DNA of 64,000 nt from Kosakonia radicincitans DSM 16656 (lineage in GTDB: Bacteria; Pseudomonadota; Gammaproteobacteria; Enterobacterales; Enterobacteriaceae): positions 4,712,001 to 4,776,000 of the forward strand of contig NZ_CP018016.1 of NCBI RefSeq assembly GCF_000280495.2, read 5' to 3'. Position 1 is the first letter of the stretch, and every line of letters begins with the position of its first letter. The position numbers were made by a program, and so were the translations under genes. The notes beneath the pieces are model-generated. The model did not search any database, was not told the origin of the DNA, and saw only the letters and a list, made by a program, of their open reading frames with translations. This document shows positions 23,691 through 35,838 of this stretch, piece by piece.

Positions 23691-23720
23691 AGTTTACGGA
23701 GCGGAGGAAAAGCTTGTCAA
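23691..23720 (-). promoter_or_regulatory. mra promoter of the dcw cluster
   Basis: On the minus strand a consensus TTGACA (23715-23720) stands 18 bases from TAAACT (23691-23696), about 60 bases above mraZ. Position and sequence match the known E. coli Pmra, which supplies the first nine or so dcw genes, and it leads into the MraZ operators. Confidence 0.85.
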
Positions 23721-24216
23721 GCCAGCACAAAGGCTAACCAGAACAAAAGATCTCTTATTTGCAGCGAATATCTGCAAAGGTGAAATAGTGCTCAACTTAC
23801 GAGGCAAATTAACGTCATGAATATTTGCAAGAAAAAAACAGAATATGCGTATCCGCGTTTAAAACCATTTGATTTCTGCGCGCGAAATATAAAGTGTCAG
23901 TTTGCGACGCGGGCGGCATTTTAAGACATATCAACCCAACTGAACAGCACCAGTTGCATCCGTTCACACTCAGCGCGACGGCAGAGCCACTAAGGAAATA
24001 GCCCTACGCCGATAATGGATGCTATAGAAGAAAGGTAACACTTTTCTGAGATGTAACAATTTAAGACAGAAATCATAATTACTGCTTTAAAAATATCCTT
24101 TTAAAACCCGATTTAAAGAAGCAATTAGAATTAACTTATCACGTCCCGTTTAAAAATTAAGGATTTATCTTAGGAGCCAACAGGGAATAATTTGATTCAA
24201 GGTAAGACAAAACAAA
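23721..24216. other. long spacer between cra and mraZ, no gene seen
   Basis: About 500 bases of low-GC sequence lie between the mra promoter and the cra terminator. The longest plus-strand reading frame begins at the ATG at 23817 and spans about 35 codons, with no convincing ribosome binding site. No tandem or inverted repeat stands out. Nothing recognisable is supported. Confidence 0.5.
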
Positions 24217-24238
24217 AAAGGCAGCTTACGCTGCCTTT
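24217..24238 (-). terminator. intrinsic terminator after cra
   Basis: AAAGGCAGC and GCTGCCTTT form a perfect 9-base stem with a four-base loop, ten bases past the cra stop. On the minus strand it is followed by TTTTTTGTTTTG. Confidence 0.88.
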
Positions 24239-24247
24239 GATCTGAAC

Positions 24248-25252
24248 TTATACGCGACTTAATATCCCGCGACGATAGAGATTACGCCGGATACGGCTAA
24301 GACCCGCTTTCGGTTTACGCGGTTCGTCGAGGCTTGCCAGCACAATTTCCAGAACCCGCTCCGCAACATCGCGATGGCGCTGGGCCACCGCCAGTACCGG
24401 ACATTGCAGGAAATCGAGCAGTTCGTGATCGCCAAAAGTCGCGATCGCCAGATCCGACGGCAATTTACCGTCGCGACGTAACGTAACGTCAAGCACGCCC
24501 TGCAATAATGCAAACGAGGTTATAAACATCGCCTGCGGCATTGGGTTAGTTTCCAGCCATTTATCAAATAGCTGGGCGGCTGCTTCACGCTCGTAGCTAT
24601 TGGCATAGAGATACTGCACGTCACGCGGATCGTCTTTCCACGCCGTGCGGAAACCTTGCTCACGCAGGAAACTAACAGAGAGTTCTGGTAACGCCCCAAG
24701 GTAAAGCACGCGCTCCGCCGGAAACTTACGCAGCTCTGCGGCCAGCATCTCCGAATCATCCTGATCGGCACCAACAACGCTGGTGAAGTGTTCACGATCC
24801 AGCGCGCGATCCAACGCGACAATCGGGAACGAATCATTAGCCCAGCGCTGATAGAACGGATGCTCTGGCGGCAATGAGGTGGAGACAATAATAGCGTCCA
24901 CCTGCCGCTGCAACAGGTGCTCGATACAGCGCATTTCATTATCGGGTTGATCTTCCGAGCAGGCGATCAGTAACTGGTAACCGCGCTGACGCGCCTGACG
25001 CTCCAGATAGTTGGCAATGCGGGTGTAGCTTGTGTTTTCAAGATCGGGGATCACCAGCCCAATCGAACGAGTGCGTCCTGCGCGCAGGCCAGCTGCCACC
25101 GCATTTGGGTGGTAGTTATGCTCACGAACAACCGCCATCACTTTCTCAACGGTTTTGTCGCTGACACGATACTGCTTCGCCTTACCATTGATGACGTAGC
25201 TTGCCGTGGTTCGTGAGACGCCGGCTAGCCGGGCGATTTCATCCAGTTTCAC
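24248..25252 (-). CDS. cra: catabolite repressor/activator Cra (FruR)
   Basis: Cra is a LacI-family regulator that senses fructose 1-phosphate (and possibly fructose 1,6-bisphosphate) and controls glycolysis and gluconeogenesis genes. The 334-residue protein begins with the helix-turn-helix [20 protein letters not shown], followed by the hinge and a periplasmic-binding-like sugar domain. The start is a GTG at 25252 with AAGGGG before it, as in E. coli. In E. coli Cra also acts on mraZ, but I saw no clear Cra palindrome here. Confidence 0.97.
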   Translation of the reverse strand: MKLDEIARLAGVSRTTASYVINGKAKQYRVSDKTVEKVMAVVREHNYHPNAVAAGLRAGRTRSIGLVIPDLENTSYTRIANYLERQARQRGYQLLIACSEDQPDNEMRCIEHLLQRQVDAIIVSTSLPPEHPFYQRWANDSFPIVALDRALDREHFTSVVGADQDDSEMLAAELRKFPAERVLYLGALPELSVSFLREQGFRTAWKDDPRDVQYLYANSYEREAAAQLFDKWLETNPMPQAMFITSFALLQGVLDVTLRRDGKLPSDLAIATFGDHELLDFLQCPVLAVAQRHRDVAERVLEIVLASLDEPRKPKAGLSRIRRNLYRRGILSRV

Positions 25253-25383
25253 AATTGCCCCTTAAATTAATGTACTCCATAACCTTTTTAGGGATATAGG
25301 TTAAAATCCTTAACATCTAAGCGCAGAATACTCACTCCGGCAACCGCTTTCGTGTCTGGTTCCGGCGGATTTCGCAAAAAAAA

Positions 25384-25404
25384 GCCCGGCGTAGAACACC
25401 GGGC
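25384..25404 (-). terminator. intrinsic terminator after ilvH
   Basis: On the minus strand GCCCGGTG and CGCCGGGC form an eight-pair stem (one G-U) with a five-base loop, 26 bases past the ilvH stop, followed by a run of eight T. It separates ilvIH from cra. The remaining bases up to cra (25253-25375) must hold the cra promoter; I could not choose boxes with confidence. Confidence 0.85.
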
Positions 25405-25429
25405 CTGTAAATATGGAAGGTTATTCTAT

Positions 25430-25921
25430 TCAGCGCATGATTTTATCGCCGCGCGACAACCCCACCACACCGGAGCGCGCAACTTCAACAATTTTCGCCA
25501 CATCACGAATGGTGGCTAAAAACGCATCCAGCTTGTCACTGGTGCCTGCGAGCTGAACCGTGTAAATCGATGGCGTAACGTCAATGATCTGTCCGCGGAA
25601 GATCTCAGCGTTGCGTTTCACCTCTTCGCGACCGTAACCGCTGGCCTGAATCTTCACCAGCATGATTTCACGCTCAACATATGCCCCCTGCCCCAGCTCG
25701 TTTACGCGTAACACATCGACCAGCTTGTGCAGTTGCTTTTCGATCTGCTCCAGCACTTTTTGATCGCCGACAGTCTGGATCGTCATCCGCGATAAGGTAG
25801 GATCGTCAGTCGGCGCAACGGTCAGGCTTTCTATGTTGTAACCGCGCTGAGAGAACAGGCCAATCACGCGCGATAACGCGCCCGATTCATTTTCCAGTAA
25901 TACAGACAGTATCCGGCGCAT
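25430..25921 (-). CDS. ilvH: acetolactate synthase III small (regulatory) subunit
   Basis: IlvH is the regulatory subunit of acetohydroxyacid synthase III. It makes the enzyme more active and sensitive to valine feedback. I choose the ATG at 25921 ([14 protein letters not shown], 163 residues), two bases after the ilvI stop; the frame runs ten codons further into ilvI but that is not conserved. The N-terminal ACT domain (about 1-75) with [21 protein letters not shown] forms the valine site, and glycine 14, whose change gives valine resistance in E. coli, is intact. Confidence 0.97.
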   Translation of the reverse strand: MRRILSVLLENESGALSRVIGLFSQRGYNIESLTVAPTDDPTLSRMTIQTVGDQKVLEQIEKQLHKLVDVLRVNELGQGAYVEREIMLVKIQASGYGREEVKRNAEIFRGQIIDVTPSIYTVQLAGTSDKLDAFLATIRDVAKIVEVARSGVVGLSRGDKIMR

Positions 25922-25923
25922 AA

Positions 25924-27648
25924 TCAGGTTCTCTCCGTTTTGCTTAACCACATCTCATCCATGCCGCCGCCGCGGATCTGCATCGGATAAACGTGTTCAC
26001 TACCGTCAACGGTAACGTCAACAAACACCAGGCGATTGTTTTTCACCTGCTCCAGCGCTTCCGCCAGCTTCGCCTCCAGCTCATCCGGACGCGTAATACG
26101 AATTCCCACATGGCCATAAGCTTCTGCCAGGCGCGCAAAATCAGGCAACGACTCCATATAAGATTGTGAATGGCGGCCGGAATAGATCATGTCCTGCCAC
26201 TGCTTCACCATCCCCAGATAGCGGTTATTGAGGTTCAATACCAGCACCGGTAGTTCATACTGCAAGGCCGTAGAGAGTTCCTGAATGTTCATCTGGATAC
26301 TGCCATCGCCGGTCACGCAGATAACCGTCTCCTCGGGCAGTGCCATCTTCACACCGAGCGCAGCAGGTAAACCAAAACCCATAGTGCCCAGCCCACCGGA
26401 GTTGATCCAGCGGCGCGGTTTATCAAAACGGTAGTAGAGCGCGGCAAACATCTGATGCTGGCCAACATCGGAAGTAACGTAAGCGTCGCCATTCGTCAAA
26501 CGCCAGATAGCTTCAATCACTGCCTGCGGTTTGATCTTTTCACTCTGGGTGTCATATTTCAGGCACTGACGCGCGCGCCACTGTTCAATGCGCAACCACC
26601 AGTCACGGATCTCATCCAGTGGCTGCGGCTGCTCTTCCTGCTCCAGCAGTTCGAGCATTTGTTCCAGAACCAGCCGCGCATCGCCGACAATAGGCACATC
26701 CGCCTGTACGGTCTTGGAAATGGAAGTGGGGTCGATATCGATATGCAGAACCGTCGCATCCGGACAGTACTTCGCCAGATTATTGGTAGTGCGATCGTCA
26801 AAACGCACGCCAACCGCGAAAATGACATCGGAGTGGTGCATCGTCATATTGGCTTCGTAAGTCCCGTGCATGCCCAGCATGCCCAGCGCCTGACGATGCG
26901 ACGCCGGAAACGCGCCCAGCCCCATTAAGGAGGAGACCACTGGCAAATTCAGTTTTTCAGCCAACTGACGCAACTGAGTTTCGCACGCGGAGTTAATCGC
27001 ACCGCCGCCCACATAGACTACCGGCCTCTTCGCCGCCACCAGCGTTTGCAAAGCGCGCTTGATTTGCCCTTTGTGGCCCTGTGTCGTCGGGTTATAAGAT
27101 CGCATGCTGACCGATTCCGGCCAGAAATAGGGCAGCTTGTTGGCCGGGTTCATAATATCTTTCGGCAGATCCACCACCACCGGCCCCGGACGCCCACTGG
27201 CAGCCAGCCAGAACGCTTTCTTTAATACGCCGGGAATATCTTCGGTTTGTTTGACCAGGAAGCTGTGCTTCACCACCGGGCGGGAAATCCCCACCATGTC
27301 GCACTCCTGAAACGCGTCATAGCCAATCAGCGACGTTGCAACCTGCCCGGAAAGCACCACCAGCGGGATAGAATCCATATAAGCGGTGGCGATACCCGTG
27401 ATTGCATTCGTCGCACCAGGGCCAGACGTGACCAGTACCACCCCAACCTCACCCGTTGCCCGCGCCAGCCCATCGGCCATATGCACTGCAGCCTGCTCAT
27501 GACGTACCAACACATGTTCAATACCGCCAACAGTATGCAGGGCATCGTAGATATCCAGGACTGCGCCTCCGGGGTAGCCGAATACTTTCTTTACGCCTTG
27601 ATCGATAAGCGATCGGACGACCATCTCGGCTCCAGACAACATCTCCAT
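25924..27648 (-). CDS. ilvI: acetolactate synthase III large subunit
   Basis: IlvI is the thiamine-diphosphate-dependent catalytic subunit that condenses pyruvate to acetolactate (or with 2-ketobutyrate to acetohydroxybutyrate) in valine, leucine and isoleucine synthesis. The 574-residue protein shows the N-terminal TPP-fold stretch with [13 protein letters not shown] and [12 protein letters not shown]. It also has the [13 protein letters not shown] segment and the C-terminal TPP motif starting [12 protein letters not shown] and ending [11 protein letters not shown] good ribosome site TGGAGG precedes the ATG. In E. coli the operon is activated by Lrp and repressed by leucine. Confidence 0.97.
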   Translation of the reverse strand: MEMLSGAEMVVRSLIDQGVKKVFGYPGGAVLDIYDALHTVGGIEHVLVRHEQAAVHMADGLARATGEVGVVLVTSGPGATNAITGIATAYMDSIPLVVLSGQVATSLIGYDAFQECDMVGISRPVVKHSFLVKQTEDIPGVLKKAFWLAASGRPGPVVVDLPKDIMNPANKLPYFWPESVSMRSYNPTTQGHKGQIKRALQTLVAAKRPVVYVGGGAINSACETQLRQLAEKLNLPVVSSLMGLGAFPASHRQALGMLGMHGTYEANMTMHHSDVIFAVGVRFDDRTTNNLAKYCPDATVLHIDIDPTSISKTVQADVPIVGDARLVLEQMLELLEQEEQPQPLDEIRDWWLRIEQWRARQCLKYDTQSEKIKPQAVIEAIWRLTNGDAYVTSDVGQHQMFAALYYRFDKPRRWINSGGLGTMGFGLPAALGVKMALPEETVICVTGDGSIQMNIQELSTALQYELPVLVLNLNNRYLGMVKQWQDMIYSGRHSQSYMESLPDFARLAEAYGHVGIRITRPDELEAKLAEALEQVKNNRLVFVDVTVDGSEHVYPMQIRGGGMDEMWLSKTERT

Positions 27649-28031
27649 GCTTTGCCTCCAGGCTTATATTTGTCGACTGGGCGGAATTCATTTCCACGCT
27701 GTCGCTCTGTTCAGAGCAGGAAACCCTGCATTCTGATTATGAATGGCAGTTACCATAACCGCTCAAAATCTGGCAGGCAATTAGCAAACCGCAGACGTCA
27801 ACGGCGTACAAAAGAGGAAAAACAATGCGAGAGCTGCAGATTTGGTGAAAACATCTGTGATAAGGAAAGACGATGACCATTCATCATCCAAATGGCATGT
27901 TGTACAGAAAATCATGCATTTTTCGCACGACACGGGAAGTCGCTGACGACCGAAATTGAAATAAAATACTCCCCATTCAGGATTAAGCAGAATAAACCGA
28001 CTAAACAAGCCCGATCTATTCTGCGAGCGGA
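27649..28031 (-). promoter_or_regulatory. ilvIH upstream control region
   Basis: This 383-base spacer between leuO and ilvI has no gene. By analogy with E. coli it should hold the ilvIH promoter and the Lrp sites, and the sequence is AT-rich in its leuO-proximal half. A perfect 6-2-6 palindrome GCTCTGTTCAGAGC sits at 27704-27717 in what would be the ilvI leader. I could not assign the promoter boxes or individual Lrp sites with confidence. Confidence 0.5.
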
Positions 28032-28994
28032 TTACAGCGTACAAACCGAAGTCAGTAACTCTTCCATCCACTGGTGGCCTTTATCGCGGCCTGCCGCTTC
28101 ATGCCACGAGAGATAGCAGGTACGAGTATTAAGCGCCAGCGGCAAAGGTAATACCTGCAATGGCAAGCCATGAGTAAATCGTTCAACCAACCAACGCGGC
28201 GCAATCGTCACCAAATGCGTTTGCGCGACAATGTTTAATACGCTGGTGACTGCCATTCCCTGATAGGCAATACGGCTCTTCTTTTCCGCCGTATCATACC
28301 AGGGCTGACTAAAGGAAGCATAACGGTCCAGCGAGACCACTGCATGTTGTTCATTGAATACATCAGCTTCCGTAACAAGATTCGCCATGCGCGGATGTTC
28401 TTTACTGGTCACCAGTACCATTTCGTCTTTAAATAATGGAACGCAAGAGAATTCCGGACGACGAAACTCTTCGTAGCCGATCACAAATTCAATTTCCTGG
28501 TAACGCAATTGATGCTCAGTACTGTGATTAAGATCGGCTTTAAACACCAGATTAATATTAGGCGCAGCCTTTTCAACGCTATTGTAAATAATTGACGTTA
28601 AGAGATTATCCAGCGGACTGCATACACAAAGATTAAATACACGCTCACTGCTCAGTGGATCAAATCCCGAGCCGGGCAACTCATTTTGTACCAACTGCAA
28701 TGCCTGACGGATTGAGCCAAACAGCTGATATGAACGCGCAGTGGGTTGAATCCCACGGCCGTAGCGGACAAAGAGCTCGTCATTAAACATGACTTTAAGC
28801 CGCGCAACGGCATTACTCACTGCGGGCTGAGACATTCCCAGCGCGTGCGCCGCACGGGTAATGTTTTGTTCCTGCATCACCGCATCAAAAACGGTAAGCA
28901 AATTAAGATCTACTGAACGCAACTGTGGTTTGTCCACATCGACAATCTGATGATTATCAATAGTTTCCCCTGGAACATTGCAATCCGTCGTCAT
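28032..28994 (-). CDS. leuO: LysR-type regulator LeuO
   Basis: LeuO is a LysR-family DNA-binding protein that antagonises H-NS silencing and controls many stress, virulence and CRISPR-related genes in enterobacteria. The 320-residue protein has a winged helix-turn-helix near residues 28-85 ([12 protein letters not shown], then [20 protein letters not shown]) and a LysR effector-binding domain. A short variable N-terminal extension precedes the HTH. The ATG is preceded by AAGGGAG. It lies between ilvIH and the divergent leu operon, the same promoter-relay arrangement as in E. coli and Salmonella. Confidence 0.96.
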   Translation of the reverse strand: MTTDCNVPGETIDNHQIVDVDKPQLRSVDLNLLTVFDAVMQEQNITRAAHALGMSQPAVSNAVARLKVMFNDELFVRYGRGIQPTARSYQLFGSIRQALQLVQNELPGSGFDPLSSERVFNLCVCSPLDNLLTSIIYNSVEKAAPNINLVFKADLNHSTEHQLRYQEIEFVIGYEEFRRPEFSCVPLFKDEMVLVTSKEHPRMANLVTEADVFNEQHAVVSLDRYASFSQPWYDTAEKKSRIAYQGMAVTSVLNIVAQTHLVTIAPRWLVERFTHGLPLQVLPLPLALNTRTCYLSWHEAAGRDKGHQWMEELLTSVCTL

Positions 28995-29410
28995 GATAAA
29001 ACTCCCTTAACTGTGTAATAATAATATTCAGGAAGATGATTTATCATGCATATAGCATTATTAGAAGCATGGCGTGAAAAATTAGGAATATTTAAAGCTC
29101 CCTTTTTATATTTTTTTCAAGGATAATTGCGCCGATAAATAATGCGATAACCAGTGACGGATTAATATATTTTTACTTTATCAAACATTCCGCAACTCAT
29201 CTGATGATAAAGATAACAGCCATCCATTCCATAACGCAAAGCGTAAAAGGGTTGTTCTGTAAATTTATCTTTAAATTAGTGATTGTCCACTAAAAAATAC
29301 TTCAATAGTAATTCGCACGAAATACGCATTTCATTCTACGGTACAGAATAATTAACTGAAAAGCAGCCATACAACCCACCTGTTCTGAGGATGGTTTTCA
29401 GGAGCAGGGG
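28995..29410. promoter_or_regulatory. AT-rich leuO-leu intergenic region
   Basis: About 415 bases of strongly AT-rich DNA separate leuO from the leu promoter. No reading frame is credible. In Salmonella and E. coli this interval carries the leuO promoter and AT-rich H-NS-responsive elements involved in the ilvIH-leuO-leuABCD supercoiling relay. A similar role is inferred here from composition and position only. Confidence 0.5.
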
Positions 29411-29439
29411 TTGACTTTAACAAGCGTATCCAGTACCAC
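29411..29439 (+). promoter_or_regulatory. leu operon promoter
   Basis: TTGACT at 29411-29416 and TACCAC at 29434-29439 are 17 bases apart. The boxes and the flanking GTATCCAGTA and AAAAGCATATCG align with the known E. coli leuABCD promoter. Transcription should begin near 29446, about 27 bases before leuL. Confidence 0.75.
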
Positions 29440-29472
29440 TAAAAGCATATCGTTTTTCCTGGAGCTTGATTC

Positions 29473-29559
29473 ATGATTCGCAACGTCGGTTTCGCTGGTC
29501 TACTACTACTAAACGCATCTCTTGTGCGCGGTAGACCGGTGGACGACATTCAGAGCTGA
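29473..29559 (+). CDS. leuL: leu operon leader peptide LeuL
   Basis: This 28-residue leader peptide (MIRNVGFAGLLLLNASLVRG and a short tail) controls attenuation of the leucine operon. Four consecutive leucine codons, all the rare CTA, lie at residues 10-13 and slow the ribosome when charged leucyl-tRNA is scarce. GGAG stands 9 bases before the ATG. It is too short for ordinary gene callers but is clearly the homolog of E. coli LeuL, which also has 28 residues and four tandem leucines. Confidence 0.95.
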   Translation: MIRNVGFAGLLLLNASLVRGRPVDDIQS

Positions 29560-29609
29560 ATTGTCTGCCAGTTAAGACAGAAAACCCGCGCCTTGGCGCG
29601 GGTTTTTTT
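29497..29609 (+). terminator. leu operon attenuator
   Basis: GGTCTAC (29497-29503), inside the leucine-codon run, can pair with GTAGACC (29531-29537) as the protector stem. TGTCT (29562-29566) and AGACA (29575-29579) give a second small stem. The terminator itself is CCCGCGCC-TT-GGCGCGGG at 29585-29602, followed by seven T. Stalling at the CTA codons would break the protector stem and favour read-through into leuA. Confidence 0.9.
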
Positions 29610-29651
29610 ATGCTCGTAGCGAGGCGACCTCAGATAACAAGGACCTAAACC

Positions 29652-32314
<2,663 letters not shown>

Positions 32315-32316
32315 TC

Positions 32317-33714
32317 ATGGCTAAGAGTTTGTACGAAAAATTGTTTGATGCGCACGTTGTGTATGAAGCGCCAAACGAAACCCCATTGCTGTATATCGAT
32401 CGCCATCTGGTGCACGAAGTGACCTCGCCGCAGGCGTTTGACGGCCTGCGCGCACACAAACGCCCGGTGCGCCAACCGGGTAAAACCTTCGCCACCATGG
32501 ATCATAACGTCTCCACGCAGACCAAAGACATTAACGCTTCCGGCGAAATGGCGCGTATCCAGATGCAGGAATTGATCAAAAACTGCAACGAATTCGGCGT
32601 TGAGCTGTATGACCTGAATCACCCGTACCAGGGGATTGTCCACGTGATGGGGCCAGAACAGGGCATCACCCTGCCGGGTATGACCATTGTTTGTGGCGAC
32701 TCGCACACCGCAACCCACGGCGCGTTTGGCGCGCTGGCCTTCGGTATCGGCACGTCGGAAGTTGAGCATGTGCTGGCAACGCAGACCCTGAAACAGGGCC
32801 GCGCCAAAACCATGAAGATCGAGGTGAAAGGCACTGCGGCTCCGGGGATCACCGCCAAAGATATCGTGTTAGCGATCATTGGCAAAACCGGTAGCGCAGG
32901 CGGTACTGGTCATGTGGTGGAATTCTGCGGTGATGCAATTCGTGCGCTGAGCATGGAAGGCCGCATGACGCTGTGCAACATGGCCATTGAGATGGGCGCG
33001 AAAGCCGGTCTTGTCGCACCGGACGAGACCACCTTTAACTACGTGAAAGGCCGTCTGCATGCGCCGAAAGGCAAAGATTTTGATGAGGCTGTTGCTTACT
33101 GGAAAACCCTGCACACCGACGAAGGGGCAACTTTCGACACCGTTGTAACCTTGCAGGCAGAAGATATCGCGCCGCAAGTAACCTGGGGCACCAACCCGGG
33201 CCAGGTGATTTCGGTGACGGATATCATCCCCGATCCGGCATCGTTCGCCGATCCGGTTGAGCGCGCCTCAGCAGAAAAAGCGCTGGCTTATATGGGCCTG
33301 AAACCGGGAATTCCACTGACTGAAGTGGCGATTGATAAAGTGTTTATCGGTTCCTGCACAAACTCGCGTATCGAAGATTTACGCGCCGCAGCGGAGATCG
33401 CTAAAGGCCGCAAAGTTGCGCCGGGCGTACAGGCGCTGGTAGTACCTGGCTCTGGTCCGGTGAAAGCGCAGGCGGAAGCGGAAGGTCTGGATAAGATCTT
33501 TATCGAAGCCGGTTTCGAATGGCGTTTGCCTGGCTGCTCTATGTGCCTGGCAATGAACAACGACCGCCTGAACCCCGGCGAACGTTGTGCATCCACCAGT
33601 AACCGTAACTTTGAAGGCCGTCAGGGCCGCGGCGGACGCACGCATCTGGTCAGCCCGGCAATGGCTGCCGCTGCGGCGGTAACCGGTCATTTCGCCGATA
33701 TTCGTAGCCTGTAA
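32317..33714 (+). CDS. leuC: isopropylmalate isomerase large subunit LeuC
   Basis: LeuC carries the catalytic [4Fe-4S] cluster of isopropylmalate isomerase, which converts 2- to 3-isopropylmalate together with LeuD. The 465-residue protein has the aconitase-family cluster cysteines in GSCTNSR and the CSMCLAMN pair, with the conserved [14 protein letters not shown] upstream. It starts two bases after leuB ends and ten bases before leuD. Confidence 0.97.
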   Translation: MAKSLYEKLFDAHVVYEAPNETPLLYIDRHLVHEVTSPQAFDGLRAHKRPVRQPGKTFATMDHNVSTQTKDINASGEMARIQMQELIKNCNEFGVELYDLNHPYQGIVHVMGPEQGITLPGMTIVCGDSHTATHGAFGALAFGIGTSEVEHVLATQTLKQGRAKTMKIEVKGTAAPGITAKDIVLAIIGKTGSAGGTGHVVEFCGDAIRALSMEGRMTLCNMAIEMGAKAGLVAPDETTFNYVKGRLHAPKGKDFDEAVAYWKTLHTDEGATFDTVVTLQAEDIAPQVTWGTNPGQVISVTDIIPDPASFADPVERASAEKALAYMGLKPGIPLTEVAIDKVFIGSCTNSRIEDLRAAAEIAKGRKVAPGVQALVVPGSGPVKAQAEAEGLDKIFIEAGFEWRLPGCSMCLAMNNDRLNPGERCASTSNRNFEGRQGRGGRTHLVSPAMAAAAAVTGHFADIRSL

Positions 33715-33724
33715 GGAGATCACC

Positions 33725-34330
33725 ATGGCAGAGAAATTTACCCAACACACCGGCCTGGTTGTTCCGCTGGATGCCGCCAACGTCGATACGGACGCGATTA
33801 TCCCGAAACAGTTCCTGCAAAAGGTTACGCGTACCGGTTTTGGCGCCCATCTGTTTAATGACTGGCGCTTCCTTGATGATAAAGGCGAGCAGCCGAACCC
33901 GGAGTTCGTGCTGAACTTTCCGCAATACAAAGGCGCATCGATTTTGCTGGCGCGCGAAAACTTTGGCTGCGGCTCCTCACGCGAGCATGCGCCGTGGGCG
34001 CTGACCGATTACGGCTTCAAAGTGGTGATTGCGCCGAGCTTCGCCGATATCTTCTATGGCAACAGCTTTAACAACCAGTTGCTGCCGGTGACGCTGAGCG
34101 AAGAGGATGTTGATGCGCTGTTCACGCTGGTACAGAACAACCCGGGCACGACCTTTGAGGTGGATCTGGAAGCGCAGGTGGTAAAAGCGGGCGGGAAATC
34201 CTACAGCTTTAACATTGACGCCTTCCGCCGTCACTGCATGCTGAACGGTCTGGACAGCATTGGCCTGACGCTTCAGCATGAAGACGCGATTGCCGCTTAC
34301 GAAAGCAAGCAACCGGCGTTTATGAGCTAA
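33725..34330 (+). CDS. leuD: isopropylmalate isomerase small subunit LeuD
   Basis: LeuD is the swivelling substrate-binding subunit of isopropylmalate isomerase. The 201-residue protein shows the family stretches [13 protein letters not shown] near residue 18 and [13 protein letters not shown] near residue 80. AAGGAG precedes the ATG. It is the last gene of the leu operon and is followed by a REP-type hairpin and the convergent setA gene. Confidence 0.97.
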   Translation: MAEKFTQHTGLVVPLDAANVDTDAIIPKQFLQKVTRTGFGAHLFNDWRFLDDKGEQPNPEFVLNFPQYKGASILLARENFGCGSSREHAPWALTDYGFKVVIAPSFADIFYGNSFNNQLLPVTLSEEDVDALFTLVQNNPGTTFEVDLEAQVVKAGGKSYSFNIDAFRRHCMLNGLDSIGLTLQHEDAIAAYESKQPAFMS

Positions 34331-34345
34331 CAGAAGCAGACTGCT

Positions 34346-34374
34346 TGCCGGATGGCGCTAACGCTTATCCGGCA
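34346..34374. repeat. REP element between leuD and setA
   Basis: TGCCGGAT (34346-34353) and ATCCGGCA (34367-34374) flank GGCGCTAACGCTT, matching the enterobacterial repetitive extragenic palindrome. It lies 15 bases after leuD between convergent genes, where such elements protect 3' ends or help end transcription. Confidence 0.85.
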
Positions 34375-34387
34375 GGCAAATAAAAAC

Positions 34388-35563
34388 TCACACATCCTTC
34401 ACGCGGCTGGTCAGCAGCAGCGCCGCCACGGAAATCACCGCAATCCCTACGTACACCGCCCCGTGACTAAAACTTTGCGCCAGCGCGCCCTGAATCACCC
34501 CGGCAAGAATCACCCCGGTTGAAATACTGTTGGTAAACAACGTTGTCGCCGAACCGGCACGCCCTGGCATTAAATCCTGAAACCACAGCATACCGATACC
34601 GGCGACGATGCCGATAAAGATCGCATTGAACAGTTGCAGCACCAGCAGCGCCGTCTGGCTGTGGAAGAAGATCAACCCCAGATAGAACACCACGCCCGCG
34701 GCGACGGCTGTCACCATCATCCTCCTCTTGCCCAGATGTTTGACAAAATATCCGGCCAGGATCATCGCCGGGATCTCCAGACCAGCAGCGGTGCCCATCA
34801 GGATCCCGGCGAGTTTATCCGGCAGCCCCAGCTCCTGGCTAATCCACAGTGGCATGTCGATGATGTACATGGTGTTGCAGGTCCACATCAGCGTTGAGGC
34901 GATAAACAACATACGCACGTTCTTATCGCCCCAGCCGCTCACTTCCGTGACTGCGACGGCGGGCTGCGCCACGCGCGGCACCGAGGGCAGCCAGAAGGCA
35001 ATCATCACCAGGCTTATCACAAAAAGCCCGGCTGCAATGGTGAACATAGCGGTAAAGCCGTAATTGAGCGCCAGCATAAACGCCAGCGGCGGGCCAATCA
35101 CCCACGCCAGCGAGAGCTGCGCACGCATCACCGAACTAAACATCACCACTTCCCGCGCAGAACTGTCGGCATATTCGCGCGCCAGCGCAAAGAGTTGCGG
35201 CATCGCGGTATTGGCGAGCGAGGCCAGCAGCACGCCGCAGGTGATAAGCGTCAGATAGTGACGGTTGAAGGCAAACAGCAGCGCGTTACCCACTGCCATC
35301 AGGCAACAAAAGAGGATCAGCTTGCGGCGATCGCCCTGGTTATCGGAACGTTTTGCCAGCCACAGGCTGACCAGGATCCCGGCTACCGCGTTGACGGTAT
35401 AAAACAGCCCGATCCAGAAAGGCTGCGCCCCCACTTCGCGGCTGAGAAACAGGCTTAGCGTCGGTGCCTGCACCGCGCCGGCAACCCCCATCATAAACGC
35501 AACGATCATAAAAGCGATGTAAACACCGTTGAGACGGCGTCCCATCGTCATTAACCAGAGCAT
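34388..35563 (-). CDS. setA: sugar efflux transporter SetA
   Basis: SetA is a major facilitator superfamily exporter of sugars such as lactose, glucose and analogues. It is part of the SgrR response to glucose-phosphate stress. I choose the ATG at 35563 (391 residues), preceded by AAGGA at a proper distance and aligned with the start of E. coli SetA; an upstream ATG would add 14 residues and run into the SgrS region. About twelve membrane helices are predicted, with the MFS loop KRSDNQGDRRK after helix 2. It is on the same strand as sgrS and 47 bases below its terminator. Confidence 0.95.
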   Translation of the reverse strand: MLWLMTMGRRLNGVYIAFMIVAFMMGVAGAVQAPTLSLFLSREVGAQPFWIGLFYTVNAVAGILVSLWLAKRSDNQGDRRKLILFCCLMAVGNALLFAFNRHYLTLITCGVLLASLANTAMPQLFALAREYADSSAREVVMFSSVMRAQLSLAWVIGPPLAFMLALNYGFTAMFTIAAGLFVISLVMIAFWLPSVPRVAQPAVAVTEVSGWGDKNVRMLFIASTLMWTCNTMYIIDMPLWISQELGLPDKLAGILMGTAAGLEIPAMILAGYFVKHLGKRRMMVTAVAAGVVFYLGLIFFHSQTALLVLQLFNAIFIGIVAGIGMLWFQDLMPGRAGSATTLFTNSISTGVILAGVIQGALAQSFSHGAVYVGIAVISVAALLLTSRVKDV

Positions 35564-35610
35564 GAACGTTTCCTTTTCAAAAGCGGCAAAAGCCGCTGAA
35601 ATCATAAACG

Positions 35611-35640
35611 AAAAAAGCCAGCAAAAAATATTTTGCTGGC
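35611..35640 (-). terminator. SgrS terminator
   Basis: GCCAGCAAAATA and TTTTTTGCTGGC pair in the minus-strand transcript (35617-35640), followed by TTTTTT at 35611-35616. Confidence 0.9.
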
Positions 35641-35685
35641 GGGTGCATTCGCACTTAATACTCAGTCACACATGATGGCCGCGAT

Positions 35686-35838
35686 TCAGTCCTTCGAGAT
35701 CGGCGTTGTCACTTCCCACTGCATCAGTTCTTCCAGCATTTTCAGGCGCTGCCCTGCACTCTGACGGGCGAGCCAGCACACATCCTGCGTGGCGCGAAAA
35801 TAAGCCAGATAAAACCGTCGTATGGATGATCTCTGCAT
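35686..35838 (-). CDS. sgrT: small protein SgrT, inhibitor of PtsG
   Basis: SgrT is a small peptide encoded inside SgrS that inhibits glucose uptake by the PTS permease PtsG. The frame runs from the ATG at 35838 to the TGA at 35686, 50 residues. It contains RRFYLAYFRAT and CWLARQ in the first half, then QRLKMLEELMQW, which align with E. coli SgrT (FYQHYFTATAKLCWL, QRLTMLEGLMQW). A strong GAGGAGGTGG ribosome site precedes the ATG. It is a few residues longer at both ends than the 43-residue E. coli form. An overlapping 63-codon frame at this place is a shadow. Confidence 0.93.
   Translation of the reverse strand: MQRSSIRRFYLAYFRATQDVCWLARQSAGQRLKMLEELMQWEVTTPISKD

Noticed and set aside
23593..23820. 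75-codon plus-strand frame across the mra promoter
   Set aside because: It runs antisense through mraZ, its operators and promoter, and resembles nothing known.
27247..27876. 209-codon plus-strand frame opposite ilvI and its leader
   Set aside because: Antisense shadow of ilvI; no start signal or domain.
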